Below, piece by piece: positions 8,571 to 19,057 of a stretch of 39,005 bases of DNA. The notes below the pieces were generated by a model. It was not told the origin of the DNA and ran no database searches. It saw nothing but the letters and a program-made list of their open reading frames with translations. Each line of letters begins with the position of its first letter. The stretch's first letter is position 1. The DNA is from an uncultured Bacteroidota bacterium (GTDB lineage: Bacteria; Bacteroidota; Bacteroidia; Bacteroidales; P3). A program made the translations under genes and the position numbers. The DNA lies in the NCBI GenBank assembly GCA_902783595.1, contig CACZRR010000074.1:1-39005 (forward strand), read 5' to 3'.

Positions 8571-9587
8571 ATGATTAAGAAGGGCCTGTTACTGGCAGTT
8601 ACCTTCCTGTACAGCCTGTCGATGGCGGCACAGGAAGGTAATCTTTTACGGCATGCCGACAGCCTGCTGAATGCACGCTACCATCGGATAAACTACGACA
8701 CCAACTACATTAGCCGTCCCTCCCATAAGTGGACACTCAAACTCAGGCCCCAGGTGTCACTGTTCGCTGTCAATACCGAAACCATTGGCGAAGGGAGTGA
8801 AGAAGGCGCAATGAAACTGAACCTGCGGTCGGACCCCAAAGCCAAATTGAGCCTGTCGGCAGGATACAGCGGGATGACGCTCTCGTTTTCCATCAAGCCC
8901 GAGAAACTGCGGGGCGCCAAAGAGTTGGACTACGAGCTGCGCTTCGATGTCTATACCCGGAAATTCGGCTTCGAGACAGAGTTGAGCCAGATCAAAACAC
9001 TGGAAGGAACGTTCCTTTTTGATTACACGGGGAGCGACACCTCTGTCCACATCTTCCGCGACCTCCCTGAGGGCATTGTCACACAGACCAATCTCTTTCT
9101 GAGCGGCTACTATGTCTTCAACCATCGGCGCTTCTCCTACCCTGCCGCCTTCACCCAGAGCTATATCCAGAAACGCAGCTCCGGAAGTCTCATTGCAGGA
9201 ACCTATCTCGGCATAAGCCAACTCATCGTTGGTGACAGCACCCAAAATGCCGAACTATTCAAGGTGACCAACAGCTTCGTCTCGTTGGGCGTGGGCTACG
9301 GATACAATTTTGTCCTCCCTCACAAGTGGCTGCTGCACATCTCTGTCCTCCCCTACTTCATCGTCTACAGCAAAGCCAAAAGCCGCTTTGTGGGACAAGA
9401 GGAAGATTGGAAAACCGAATTTCCCCAATGCCTCGTCGTTGCCCGTGTGGCAGCCATCCGCTCATGGGAACGCTGGTTTGCCGGAGTAACCACCCATTAT
9501 ATGTACACCCACGTTGGGTCGAACAGCGTTATAGAAATCAACAACAACCGATGGCACATGATGGCCATCGCAGGATTCAGGCTTTAA
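8571..9587 (+). CDS. Exported protein of unknown function (DUF4421-like)
   Basis: This 338-residue protein has a signal peptide of about 20 residues (MIKKGLLLAVTFLYSLSMAAQ). The mature part contains YDTNYISRPSHKWTLKLRP, then alternating strands with many aromatics, and ends GFRL with a terminal hydrophobic residue, as in outer-membrane beta-barrels. The N-terminal pattern resembles Bacteroidota proteins annotated as DUF4421; I assign that from memory with moderate confidence. No catalytic motif is visible. The coding sequence looks less GC-rich than floA or panB, which may mean weaker codon selection. It follows floA on the same strand and ends 8 bases before the convergent panB stop, with no obvious terminator between. 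Confidence 0.7.
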   Translation: MIKKGLLLAVTFLYSLSMAAQEGNLLRHADSLLNARYHRINYDTNYISRPSHKWTLKLRPQVSLFAVNTETIGEGSEEGAMKLNLRSDPKAKLSLSAGYSGMTLSFSIKPEKLRGAKELDYELRFDVYTRKFGFETELSQIKTLEGTFLFDYTGSDTSVHIFRDLPEGIVTQTNLFLSGYYVFNHRRFSYPAAFTQSYIQKRSSGSLIAGTYLGISQLIVGDSTQNAELFKVTNSFVSLGVGYGYNFVLPHKWLLHISVLPYFIVYSKAKSRFVGQEEDWKTEFPQCLVVARVAAIRSWERWFAGVTTHYMYTHVGSNSVIEINNNRWHMMAIAGFRL

Positions 9588-9595
9588 GAATAAAA

Positions 9596-10414
9596 CTAAT
9601 ACTGCTCCTTCTCGTTGGGGAAGTCGCCACTCTTGACATCCGAGATATAGTGCTGGATAGCATGGGAGATATCCTCGCCGAAAGTGCCATAGGTGCGCAG
9701 ATAGCGCGGCTTGAACTGCTGCGTGATGCCCAGCATATCCTGCAGCACGAGCACCTGCCCGTCGGTGCTGCCACCGGCGCCGATGCCTATGGTGGGTATC
9801 TTGAGCGACTGTGACACCTCGCCGGCCAGGCGCGCCGGTATCTTCTCCAGCACGAGGGCGAAACAGCCGGCCTCCTGCAGCACGAGGGCGTCCTTCTTGA
9901 GCCGCTCGGCCTCCTCATCGTCGGTGGCACGCACGGCATAGGTGCCAAACTTGTTGATGCTCTGCGGCGTGAGGCCCAGATGACCCATGATAGGAATACC
10001 CGCCGACAGGATACGCTGCACACTCTCGAGGATCTCCTCGCCGCCCTCCATCTTGATGGCGTCGGCACCCGTTTCCTTCATGATGCGTATGGCGCTGGCA
10101 AGGGCCTGCTTCGAGTTGCCCTGATAGGTGCCGAACGGCATATCCACAACCACCAAAGCACGCTTGACGGCACGAACCACCGAGGTGGCATAGATGATCA
10201 TCTCGTCGAGGGTGATGGGGAGCGTGGTGTTGTGACCCTCCATCACATTGGCGGCAGAGTCGCCCACCAGGACGACGTCGATCTTGGCGCTCTCGAGCAG
10301 CGACGCCATAGAGTAGTCGTAGGCCGTCAACATGGCGATTTTCTCGCCATGGAGCTTCATATTCTGCAGAACACGCGTGGTGACCTTGGTGACATCGGTC
10401 TGAAGATAAGCCAT
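9596..10414 (-). CDS. panB: 3-methyl-2-oxobutanoate hydroxymethyltransferase
   Basis: PanB transfers a hydroxymethyl group from methylene-tetrahydrofolate to alpha-ketoisovalerate to give ketopantoate, the first step of pantothenate synthesis, in the cytosol. The 272-residue length is standard. Motifs include [29 protein letters not shown] (metal-binding Asp), [43 protein letters not shown], the catalytic-region LEKIP, and [18 protein letters not shown]. It lies 48 bases after the unknown gene at 10463-11743, at the end of the long minus-strand run from guaB. That gap holds a 14-base tandem repeat and no clear promoter. FolD (29148) belongs to the same one-carbon folate pool, but the two genes are far apart. 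Confidence 0.97.
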   Translation of the reverse strand: MAYLQTDVTKVTTRVLQNMKLHGEKIAMLTAYDYSMASLLESAKIDVVLVGDSAANVMEGHNTTLPITLDEMIIYATSVVRAVKRALVVVDMPFGTYQGNSKQALASAIRIMKETGADAIKMEGGEEILESVQRILSAGIPIMGHLGLTPQSINKFGTYAVRATDDEEAERLKKDALVLQEAGCFALVLEKIPARLAGEVSQSLKIPTIGIGAGGSTDGQVLVLQDMLGITQQFKPRYLRTYGTFGEDISHAIQHYISDVKSGDFPNEKEQY

Positions 10415-10420
10415 TGTTTT

Positions 10421-10448
10421 ACGTTTTATGTTTAACGTTTTGTGTTTA
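10421..10448. repeat. 14-base tandem repeat upstream of panB
   Basis: Two adjacent 14-base units, ACGTTTTATGTTTA and ACGTTTTGTGTTTA, differ at one base. They fill most of the 48-base gap between panB and the upstream gene. The unit length equals that of the three-copy repeat at 16980-17021 in the same run. Confidence 0.75.
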
Positions 10449-10462
10449 GAACTTAGAATCCA

Positions 10463-11732
10463 TCAGTCCTCTATGATCTCCTCTCCCTTCATCCTATCGT
10501 CGGCGGGCTGTTTCACTGTGGGCATCTCCTCCTGGTCGGGGACGATACGGAAGAGGTTGCGCAAAGCCTTTTTCATCTCATATTTCCCATGTTTGTCGAC
10601 ACGGTAGGCCACATAGAACTTCTTCCCCACCCTGAAGGCTGCCGCCTCGGGGACACCCTTCACCTCGTAGAAATAGTCGCTCAATTCGTTGTCCTTGATA
10701 CGTTTGCCCACATAGATGGTGTCGAACTGAGCCACATCGATAGGAGCCTGCAGCACAAGGTCGCCCTTGCCGGGCATCTTGCGCGTGGGAAGCGATTTGT
10801 ACTCCACACCGTGCGACCCTTTCACCTTGGCGAAGAAGCGCAGCTTGCCCTCCACCTGCTCCTTGGTGGCGGGGATACGTATGAAAATGGAGTCCACCTG
10901 CTCCTCCTCGCACTCGTCGGGACGACGCCCGTAGTTGCTCTTGACGACGATATAGCCCGCCGACACGATAATCTGTTTGCGGTGCGGCACCAGGTTGTAG
11001 TGCTCCACGATGGTCTTGTAGTCGAGGTGGTCGTCGATGGTGATCTCGACGCCCCCCGGGCAGGTGTCTTTTGTGCCGCCGACGGCGTATAGAGACCCTT
11101 TGGACAATGCCATCCACGCATAGTATCCGCGCACCACACTGTCCGCCGCCGGCACATAGCACCCGCGGGCGGCACCCACACACTCATCGGGGTCGTTGCG
11201 GAAGGTGACAAGGACACTGTTCCCCAACGCGATGGACTTATTTAGCATACGTCGTGCCTCCGGCAGCTGTGCACAATCGTAGACGGCGGTGGTCAGCGGC
11301 ACCTCATAGCGTAGCGTCTCCACAGAGTCGCCGTGACAGGAGCAGTGGATGGGGTTGTGCGCATAGCGGATGGGCACGGTGGTGTAAGTGCGCTTGGCGA
11401 AGTAGGACACCACGGCAGCCACACGCGCCGCTCCCAACGCCTCGTTGCCATTACCATAGCTCTCCACATGCATGGTGTAGAGGTTGGGGTTGGCGATGGC
11501 GAAAGCAATGCGGTAGGCCGAATCGAGCAGGTCGAGGTCGCTCTCCCCGTATTCCGCCACACTGTCGTTGGCATATTTTATCAGCAGGCAGAAGGTCTGC
11601 GGATTGTGCAACGCCTTCTGCATGTTCTTCACCGGCTTGGCGGAAGGGATGTATAGCCCCGACTGCCCCCACAGCAAGGGGCTCCACAAGAGGCCTACGA
11701 GCAGCAGCAGGCTCCACGCCCTATGGTGTGCG

Positions 11733-11743
<11 letters not shown>
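10463..11743 (-). CDS. Exported protein of unknown function, with a faint OmpA-like segment
   Basis: This 426-residue protein starts with a signal peptide (about residues 1-26, ending at LLWGQS). I do not recognise the family. Around residues 90-120 the sequence MHVESYGNGNEALGAARVAAV followed by VSYFAKR recalls the OmpA-type peptidoglycan-binding helix, where residues after a 'GhTD' strand read 'N..LS..RA..V..yL'; the key Asp and Arg are not both clear, so this is only a hint. Several Cys residues (NPIHCSCHGD, DPDECVGAARGCY) are compatible with disulphides in an exported protein. The C-terminus is charged (MKGEEIIED). The start codon lies inside the end of moxR (11-base overlap), so translation is probably coupled to moxR and a shared role in the envelope is plausible. 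Confidence 0.75.
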
Positions 11744-12692
<949 letters not shown>

Positions 12693-12698
12693 AATCAC

Positions 12699-14066
12699 TT
12701 ACTTATTCAGGGGGATGAGGTTATTGAAGACGCAGCCTTTGTATTCGTCGGCCACACGCACATAGGTGATGGCGGTCTGCCGCTGCGCCCATTCGCGCAT
12801 ATATTTCTGCTTGGCGGTGGCCAAGGCTGCATTCTGGATATTGTCGTAGTCGTCGGTCAGGTTGGCCTTGTGGGCAGGATATTTCTTGTCGAGCCGCACG
12901 ATACGGTAGGCGTCACGGCTGTCGTCCGTCTTCATCGACATAGCGTTCGACACCTGTCCCACATCCATACCCTGTATGCCTACATTGAAGTATTTCTCCT
13001 TCACCATATCGGCATCGATGCGTGCGCTGCCGTCGGTGCTGTTGGTCACCGCGCCGCCCTGCTTGGCGTTCTTGGCGGTGCTGTAGCGCCGTGCCGCCTC
13101 CTCAAAGCTGATGCTGCCGCCACGTATCTCGGTGGCTATGCTGTCAAGCTTCATACGGGCCGCCAAGAGGTCGTCGGCCGACACCTTCGGGATCATCAGG
13201 ATATGGCGCGCATTGACGCTGTTGCCGCGGCGCTCGATGAGCTGGATGATGTGGAAGCCAAACTGCGTCTCGATGATGGGCGACACCTCGCCGGGTTTCA
13301 ACGCAAAGGCCGCCGCCTCAAACTCTCCCACCATCTCGCCACGCGTGAAGAAGCCCAGCTCGCCACCGTTCTTGGCCGACCCGGGGTCCTGCGAGTAGAG
13401 GGTGGCCAACATCGAGAATTTCTCCCCTTTGAGCACACGTTCACGCAGACGCGCCAACTCGCCACGCACACGGTCACGCTCGCTCTCGGAGATCGAGGGC
13501 TCGATCACTATCTCCGACAGCTCGTATTTTTCCGGCATCATAGGCAGGCTGTCGACCGACAGGGTGTTGAAGAAGTCCACCACCTCGGCAGGCGTCACCT
13601 TCACATTCTCCGTGATCTGATACTCCACACGACGGCTCAGCAGGTTGTTGCGTATCATGCGCTCGTACTGCTCCTTGAGTTCGTCGTAGGTGAAACCCGT
13701 GGCGTCACGCAAGGCCTCCTTGCTGCCGTATTGGCGCAGGTCGTTCTTGAGGTAGTACTGCACATACTGGTCCACCTCCTCGTCCGACACCTCCACGCTG
13801 TCCACCTCGCCTTTGTGCACGAGGAGCTGCGAGAGGATGAGGTTCTCGAGGATGGCGCAGCGCGTCTGCTGGGCATCCTCGACGCCGCCACGCATGCGCA
13901 TCTGGGCATAGGAACGCTCGACGTCGGAGTATTTGACGATGTTCTTGCCCACCACAGCCGCCACACCGTCCACCACGGTGCCGCCACCTTGTGCCCTCAC
14001 GGCAGGGCCGTAACCCATGGCAAAGAAGGCTGCCAATGCTATTGCTAAGAGTGTTGTTTTCTTCAT
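12699..14066 (-). CDS. surA: SurA-type periplasmic peptidyl-prolyl isomerase/chaperone
   Basis: SurA escorts unfolded outer-membrane proteins across the periplasm. The 455-residue protein has a signal peptide (about residues 1-25, cut after VRAQ) and a SurA N-terminal chaperone domain that begins VVDGVAAVVGKNIVKYSDVE. Two parvulin domains follow: the first, about residues 178-282, includes YSQDPGSAKNGGELGFF and QFGFHIIQLIERRG; the second, about residues 285-390, begins VNARHILMIPKVS. The layout is that of E. coli SurA, at similar length. It overlaps the upstream lipoprotein gene by 4 bases (ATGA) and is followed by moxR within 6 bases. In this organism a SurA homologue is also expected to serve type IX and TonB-dependent barrels, but that is inferred. 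Confidence 0.93.
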   Translation of the reverse strand: MKKTTLLAIALAAFFAMGYGPAVRAQGGGTVVDGVAAVVGKNIVKYSDVERSYAQMRMRGGVEDAQQTRCAILENLILSQLLVHKGEVDSVEVSDEEVDQYVQYYLKNDLRQYGSKEALRDATGFTYDELKEQYERMIRNNLLSRRVEYQITENVKVTPAEVVDFFNTLSVDSLPMMPEKYELSEIVIEPSISESERDRVRGELARLRERVLKGEKFSMLATLYSQDPGSAKNGGELGFFTRGEMVGEFEAAAFALKPGEVSPIIETQFGFHIIQLIERRGNSVNARHILMIPKVSADDLLAARMKLDSIATEIRGGSISFEEAARRYSTAKNAKQGGAVTNSTDGSARIDADMVKEKYFNVGIQGMDVGQVSNAMSMKTDDSRDAYRIVRLDKKYPAHKANLTDDYDNIQNAALATAKQKYMREWAQRQTAITYVRVADEYKGCVFNNLIPLNK

Positions 14067-14923
14067 CTTTTGTTGTCGGTATATCGTTCCACCTCGTCCC
14101 CCTCCTCGGCTTCGCGCAGCAGGTGGGCATGGAGGCTGTCAATAATTTCTATCTTGCGATGGTTGAGAAGGATGGCGCGGATGTTGTCACGCTGCAAATC
14201 CAGGGGCGCCACCTGGTCGCTCACCTTGTAGTCGAGGATGCGTGCCACATAGCACAGCGAGTCGTCCTGCAGGGTCACCGAGCGGTGCTGCCGCAGGAAG
14301 AGGTTCTCGTTGTAGGTGGTGATGGGTATGGCGGCCTGCAGCGTGTGGAACGGTATCCACGTGGCACTCTCGAAATAGCCATGCAGGCCATGCTGCGCAG
14401 CCATCCTCTCCATCTCCACCAACTGCTCGTCGTCAAACTGGGCGCGCTCCACGAGGGCCTTCATCCTTCGCACCACGGGCGACTTGCGGGGTATGGCAAC
14501 ATAGACGGCACGCACCACACTGTTCTTCAGGTGGAAGTCCTCCCTATGTGCGTCGTAGTATTCCTCTATCTGGCTGTCGCTGACAGCGGTGTCGAGCAGC
14601 TGGTCGACAATCTGCCGCTCATAGCTGTACACCGTCAGGTTGTCCTTGTATTCCTGCAGCTCGCGCTGGAAGTCGTCCTCGATGTTCTTCTCGGCTTTGA
14701 CGAGGATCACCGTTTGGCGTATCCACTGCTCGATGTAGTTGTTCACGATGCGGATGCTGTCGTCGCCGCTGATGCCGTCACCCACCAGCCCCACCAGTGC
14801 CGACTGGTGCAACTCGCGGTCGGCAACACGCGCCACCACAGGGCTGTCGTCGCCCTGCGAAGCACATGCCGCCAGCAGCATGAGGCCAACGATGCTAGAA
14901 CTCCAGCGTCTTAACGACATCAT
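14063..14923 (-). CDS. SurA/PpiC-like lipoprotein
   Basis: This 286-residue protein has a lipoprotein signal with lipobox LLAAC (Cys20). The mature part begins VVARVADRELHQSALVGLV, the 'va.v.g..i....l' pattern at the N-terminus of SurA/PpiC chaperones. It continues with helical, charged sequence including YIEQWIRQTVILVKAEKNIE. A full parvulin catalytic domain is not obvious; the region with FESATWIPFHTLQAAI could be a degenerate one. It therefore looks like a chaperone-only paralogue anchored to a membrane. It overlaps the upstream foldase gene by 29 bases (26 if the second Met is used) and the downstream surA by 4, so the three are tightly coupled. Confidence 0.8.
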   Translation of the reverse strand: MMSLRRWSSSIVGLMLLAACASQGDDSPVVARVADRELHQSALVGLVGDGISGDDSIRIVNNYIEQWIRQTVILVKAEKNIEDDFQRELQEYKDNLTVYSYERQIVDQLLDTAVSDSQIEEYYDAHREDFHLKNSVVRAVYVAIPRKSPVVRRMKALVERAQFDDEQLVEMERMAAQHGLHGYFESATWIPFHTLQAAIPITTYNENLFLRQHRSVTLQDDSLCYVARILDYKVSDQVAPLDLQRDNIRAILLNHRKIEIIDSLHAHLLREAEEGDEVERYTDNKR

Positions 14924-16976
14924 AGTTTATCTTCACATTGTAGCGGGCACGCAGGTCGGCGATGAGCTGCCGCTCCACCTCGTTCTGCCAGGCGTTGAGG
15001 TAGTATCCGCGGGCCTCTTTCTGCTCCTTGAGCTGCGGGGGCAGCACCTTCTCCACCACCACGGCACGGTAGCCGTAGCCCATGGGTGTCACATAGACTC
15101 CCGGCGTCCACTGCCCGTCGGTGAGCAGCATCTGGTGTCCCTCCTCCACAAGGTCGGTGCGGTAGCTGATGGGGTCGCCCTGACGGCAGGCTTTGCCGTC
15201 CACCTTGGCCATGAGCAACTCCTTCATCTCGCCGGCACCCTTGCGCTTCTTCATGGCTTTGCGCAGCACCTTGGCGGCCTTCTCGGCATCGAGACAGTGG
15301 CGGTCGGCCACCTCGAGCACCACGACGCGCGCACGCGTACGCCAGAAATAGATGGAGTCGTCGCTGTTGGCGAGGCTCTTCTTGACACTCTCGCGGGCAT
15401 AGAAGTCGGCAAAGCCCACACTGTCATCGATGGCCTTGCGCCAGATCATGCGCTCGTTGTAATTGAAGATCATCAATCCCCTGCGATACTCGTCGATGAT
15501 GGCGGCGAAGTCGCTGTATTCGTTCTCCAGCTGCGAGTCGGCATAGGCCACCGACACACTGTCGAGGAACTCGTCGTAGCATTGCTGCACATAAGTGCTC
15601 ATGAGCATCTTGTTCTGCAGCTTCTGCCCATAGGCTATATAGCGCGCCAGGTCCACGGCGTTGTATTCCTGCGACGGCGTCTTTATCAGGGGACGCAGGT
15701 CGTGGATCATGGTGTCGTTGTAGCGCCACTTGGCTTTGAACACCGAGTCGGGCACCACATCTATGACCTCCTGCAGCGAGGCACTCATCTGCACGGGCTG
15801 CTTCTTGCCGCGCTTCACCTTGCCCTGCTTCTGCAGCGGCGTGCGGGTGTAGTCGACGATGCCGTAGCGCTGACGCGCGGCCTTGGCGAAGGCGCGCCGC
15901 GAGGCGTCGCCACGCGGGTCACGGCTCATCTTCTGGCGGTACATAGGCATGAGTTTCTCCAGCGGCGGGATGCTCTCGCGGCTCACCAGGCGCACGATGT
16001 GCCAGCCGTATTTGCTGGAGAAGGGCTTCGAGAACTGACCCTCCTGCAGCTGCGACAGCTCACGCACATATTCGGGCAGCAGCTGCGATGCATTGGCGCC
16101 GCTGATGAGGCCGCCGCGCTGGGCGGTGGTGTGGTCGTCGCTGAGCTTGGCGATGGTGTCGAAAGGCACGCCGGCCAGCAGGTGCTGGTAGGCGTCCTGC
16201 ACCACCACGGCGTTCTGCGCACCGCTGAGCCAGAAATGCTGGAAGGTCACCTTGCCGTAGAAAGGCACCTTGTCGTAGAGCTTGATGAGGTGCCACCCGT
16301 AGCGCGTGCGCACGGGCTGGCTGAGCTCGCCAACCTGCATGCTGTAGGCCGCCTGCTCAAAGGGGTACACCATATCGAACACGGTGAAGCAGTTGAGGTC
16401 GCCGTCCAGCTCGTACTCCTTGGCCATGGGGTTGGTCTTCTTGACCTGCTCGGCCGACACCGCGGCGAAGTCCTCGCCGTCGACGATGCGCTGTCTGAGG
16501 CGGCGGCAGAAATTGAGGGCCGCAGAGTCCTCCTCGGCAGTGGCCGTAGCCTTCACCGGCACGAGGATATGGGCGGCATGGAGCACATAGTGGTTGCGGT
16601 CGTAGGCCTCGTCGATCACCTGCTTGAACACCGCCGAATCCATCAGGTACGGCGCCGCCAGGTCCTTGCGGTAGCGCGCCAGCTCCTCCTCGAGGTTCTG
16701 CTCGCGGTCCATGCCGAGGCTCTTGGCATCGAGGCTCTTGGCCTTGAAGTTGGCGTAGAGCTCCACATACTCTTCCAGGGCGGCACGCCGCTCCGCGGCA
16801 CTCTTCTCGCCCTTGGCGATGATGTCGTTGCCCGTGACGTGCATGAATTCACGCATGAACTCGGAACGGTGTATCTGCTCTCCTCCCACCTCCATCACCA
16901 CGGGGTCGGCCGTCTGGGCCTGCATGGCGAGCGGCGCAAGGAGAAAAACTAACGGCAACAGTATCTTCCTCATCAC
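14895..16976 (-). CDS. Periplasmic foldase with tandem parvulin domains
   Basis: This 693-residue protein has a signal peptide (about residues 1-20, cut after AMQAQ) and an N-terminal SurA/PpiC-like segment (PVVMEVGGEQIHRSEFMREF). The first parvulin domain, about residues 130-240, begins YVLHAAHILVPV and ends RTRYGWHLIKLYDKVP. The second, about residues 245-350, ends SSKYGWHIVRLVSRE. A long C-terminal half follows with no family I recognise; it contains a late segment near PMGYGYRAVVVEKVLPPQ that resembles the end of a third, diverged isomerase fold. It probably catalyses proline isomerisation and holds envelope proteins in the periplasm. It starts 43 bases after guaB and begins a block of three related chaperones. 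Confidence 0.88.
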   Translation of the reverse strand: MMRKILLPLVFLLAPLAMQAQTADPVVMEVGGEQIHRSEFMREFMHVTGNDIIAKGEKSAAERRAALEEYVELYANFKAKSLDAKSLGMDREQNLEEELARYRKDLAAPYLMDSAVFKQVIDEAYDRNHYVLHAAHILVPVKATATAEEDSAALNFCRRLRQRIVDGEDFAAVSAEQVKKTNPMAKEYELDGDLNCFTVFDMVYPFEQAAYSMQVGELSQPVRTRYGWHLIKLYDKVPFYGKVTFQHFWLSGAQNAVVVQDAYQHLLAGVPFDTIAKLSDDHTTAQRGGLISGANASQLLPEYVRELSQLQEGQFSKPFSSKYGWHIVRLVSRESIPPLEKLMPMYRQKMSRDPRGDASRRAFAKAARQRYGIVDYTRTPLQKQGKVKRGKKQPVQMSASLQEVIDVVPDSVFKAKWRYNDTMIHDLRPLIKTPSQEYNAVDLARYIAYGQKLQNKMLMSTYVQQCYDEFLDSVSVAYADSQLENEYSDFAAIIDEYRRGLMIFNYNERMIWRKAIDDSVGFADFYARESVKKSLANSDDSIYFWRTRARVVVLEVADRHCLDAEKAAKVLRKAMKKRKGAGEMKELLMAKVDGKACRQGDPISYRTDLVEEGHQMLLTDGQWTPGVYVTPMGYGYRAVVVEKVLPPQLKEQKEARGYYLNAWQNEVERQLIADLRARYNVKINYDVVKTLEF

Positions 16977-16979
16977 TCT

Positions 16980-17021
16980 TATCTTTTATCTTTAACCTTT
17001 AAACTTTATACTTTAAACTTT
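16980..17021. repeat. 14-base tandem repeat between guaB and the foldase
   Basis: On the minus strand three 14-base units follow one another: AAAGTTTAAAGTAT, AAAGTTTAAAGGTT, AAAGATAAAAGATA. The array starts inside the guaB stop codon and fills almost the whole gap to the next start. No TAnnTTTG box is seen, so it does not look like an ordinary promoter. Confidence 0.8.
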
Positions 17022-18492
17022 ATCTGCTGTAGTTGGGGGCTTCGCGGGTGATGGCGATGTCGTGCGGGTGACTCTCCGTGCGGCCTGCCGCCGTGATGCG
17101 TATGAACTTGGCCTGCTGCAACGCCTCGATGGTGGCGCTGCCCGTGTAGCCCATGCCGGCCTTGAGGCCTCCCACCATCTGGTAGAGCACCTCGCCGAGG
17201 GTACCCTTGTAGGGCACACGTCCCACCACGCCTTCCGGCACCAGCTTCTTGACGTCGGTCTCCTTGTCCTGGAAGTAGCGGTCCTTCGAGCCGCTCTGCA
17301 TGGCCTCCAGCGAGCCCATGCCGCGGTAGCTCTTGAACTTACGGCCCTCGAAGATGATGGTCTCGCCGGGAGCCTCGTCGACGCCAGCCACCAGGCTGCC
17401 CACCATCACGCTGCTGGCACCTGCCGCCAGTGCCTTCACGATGTCGCCGCTGTAGCGTATGCCGCCGTCGGCGATCACGGGCACATCGTAGCCGCCCTGC
17501 TTCAGGGCGCCGCACACCTCGCAGACAGCCGTCAGCTGCGGCACACCGATACCCGCGACGATACGCGTCGAGCAGATGCTGCCGGGACCTATGCCCACCT
17601 TGATGGCGTCGGCACCGGCTTCCGCCAGCATCAGCGCCGCCTCACCCGTGGCGATGTTGCCCACCACCACGTCGATGTTCGTATGCTTAGCCTTCACCTG
17701 CTTCAGCGCCTCCACCACACGCACGCTGTGGCCATGGGCAGTGTCAATCACTATGGCGTCGGCACCCGCCGCCACCAGGGCGTCCACACGGTCCATCATA
17801 TCGGGCGTGATGCCCACGCCGGCGGCCACGCGCAGACGGCCGTTGCCGTCCTTGCAGGCGTTGGGGCGCTCCTTGGTCTTCATGATGTCGCGGTAGGTGA
17901 TGAGACCCATGAACTGGCCTTTCTCGTTCACGACAGGCAACTTCTCAATCTTGTGCTGCTGCAGTATGTCCGTAGCTTCGGCAAAGGTGGTGCCCACATG
18001 CGTGGTGATCAGTTTGGTGATCATGATCTCGCTCAGCGGACGCTCCATATCGCGCTCGAAGCGCAGGTCACGGTTCGTCACCATGCCTATGAGCATCTTG
18101 TTCTCGTCGACGATGGGTATGCCGCCGATGCCGTATTCCTCCATCAGGCGCAGGGCATCCTTCACCTTAGCCTCCTTGTTGAGGGTCACGGGATCTATGA
18201 TCATGCCGTTCTCCGCACGCTTCACCTTGCGCACCTCGTTGGCCTGACGCTCGATGCTCATGTTCTTGTGCAGCACACCGATACCGCCCTCCTGTGCCAT
18301 ACCTATGGCCATGGCGGCCTCCGTCACCGTGTCCATAGCGGCACTCACCAGGGGTGTATTGAGGACAATATTCTTCGAGAAACGTGAGGCCACGCTCACC
18401 TCGCGGGGAAGCACCTCCGAATAAGCCGGCACCAGAAGAACATCGTCGTACGTCAGCCCTTCGCCGATAAATTTACTAGCATCTGTATACAT
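17020..18492 (-). CDS. guaB: Inosine-5'-monophosphate dehydrogenase
   Basis: GuaB oxidises IMP to XMP with NAD+, the committed step to GMP, in the cytosol. The 490-residue protein starts [20 protein letters not shown]. Two CBS domains follow, about residues 95-210, with [19 protein letters not shown] and [19 protein letters not shown]. The catalytic barrel has [17 protein letters not shown], the active-site loop [11 protein letters not shown] (nucleophilic Cys), [16 protein letters not shown] and the flap with [11 protein letters not shown]. The open frame reaches 18570, but a consensus promoter at 18541-18571 overlaps that extension. The ATG at 18492 leaves about 40 bases of leader and gives the usual N-terminus; an ATG at 18528 is possible but would leave almost no leader. 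It heads the minus-strand run. Confidence 0.96.
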   Translation of the reverse strand: MYTDASKFIGEGLTYDDVLLVPAYSEVLPREVSVASRFSKNIVLNTPLVSAAMDTVTEAAMAIGMAQEGGIGVLHKNMSIERQANEVRKVKRAENGMIIDPVTLNKEAKVKDALRLMEEYGIGGIPIVDENKMLIGMVTNRDLRFERDMERPLSEIMITKLITTHVGTTFAEATDILQQHKIEKLPVVNEKGQFMGLITYRDIMKTKERPNACKDGNGRLRVAAGVGITPDMMDRVDALVAAGADAIVIDTAHGHSVRVVEALKQVKAKHTNIDVVVGNIATGEAALMLAEAGADAIKVGIGPGSICSTRIVAGIGVPQLTAVCEVCGALKQGGYDVPVIADGGIRYSGDIVKALAAGASSVMVGSLVAGVDEAPGETIIFEGRKFKSYRGMGSLEAMQSGSKDRYFQDKETDVKKLVPEGVVGRVPYKGTLGEVLYQMVGGLKAGMGYTGSATIEALQQAKFIRITAAGRTESHPHDIAITREAPNYSR

Positions 18493-18540
18493 ACCTCGTT
18501 GATAAGTTGATAAGTTAATAGGGTTCATATTTTTAATCTG

Positions 18541-18571
18541 CAAAGGTACGACTATTTTTATAAATAGCAAA
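18541..18571 (-). promoter_or_regulatory. Bacteroidota promoter for guaB
   Basis: On the minus strand TTTG (18571-18568) is followed after exactly 19 bases by TACCTTTG (18548-18541), matching the Bacteroidota consensus TTTG-N19-TAnnTTTG. Transcription should begin roughly at 18535. It decides the guaB start, because longer reading frames begin inside or upstream of it. Confidence 0.85.
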
Positions 18572-18582
18572 ATATTTTTTCT

Positions 18583-18738
18583 CCACGAGGCGGGACAGGG
18601 GGCTGGCTCCTGTACCAGATAAAACTAATCCATCGCACGCAGTCGCGATGCACAAGAAAAGATTTATTGGATTCATAGATTTCGCCGCAGGCAGGGAGGA
18701 TGAAGAAGCGATGGGGACTACCCTGTCCCGCCGCGTGG
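18583..18738. repeat. MITE-like element with 18-base inverted arms
   Basis: The arm at 18583-18600 (CCACGAGGCGGGACAGGG) recurs inverted at 18721-18738 with one mismatch in 18, leaving 120 bases between. The left arm runs into a GGGACAGG...CCTGTACC repeat (18592-18616). No target-site duplication or transposase is seen, so the nature of the element is uncertain. Confidence 0.55.
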
Positions 18739-18789
18739 ATAATTCGGTCGGCGCCAGTGCAAAACGCTATCATGTGGCCTTTATGTACC

Positions 18790-18851
18790 ATTGTTGTTCG
18801 ATTGTTGTTCGATTGTTGTTCGATCTGTAATCGAACAACAATCGAACAACA
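18790..18851. repeat. 11-base tandem repeat forming a 22-base-pair hairpin
   Basis: Three exact copies of ATTGTTGTTCG (18790-18822) are followed, after a short spacer, by the same unit inverted about twice. Bases 18803-18824 pair perfectly with 18830-18851 around a 5-base loop (CTGTA). There is no T-run next to it, and no gene ends nearby, so it is not an ordinary terminator. Confidence 0.85.
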
Positions 18852-19057
18852 GACGAACAGGAAACGGCCATAAGAGCCAGTTGACGTTGACCGATTTGAT
18901 GTGCAACTAAAAACTTTATATAGTACCCAATGGGGGACAAATGAAAGAATGCAATAAGCACGTACCGATGTGCCATGTCCACAAGCCCTGCCCATCGTGT
19001 AAAGGGGAAGGTTATTGGTAATTTCACGCACTCATAAGCGGTTTTTACTTGGGACAA

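Noticed and set aside
14739..16952. Open frame of 737 codons on the plus strand opposite the foldase
   Set aside because: The translation is rich in His, Leu and Val with no family pattern, and it mirrors the real gene on the other strand.
17062..18387. Open frame of 441 codons on the plus strand opposite guaB
   Set aside because: It is an antisense shadow of guaB with no motif, signal or promoter.
18790..18851. CRISPR array
   Set aside because: The repeats are 11 bases with no spacers, and no cas genes are present. The same holds for the arrays at 32329 and 16980.
18558..19031. Open frame of 157 codons on the minus strand in the gene-free region
   Set aside because: It runs through the 22-base-pair hairpin repeat and the MITE-like element, shows no family motif, and ends inside the guaB promoter.
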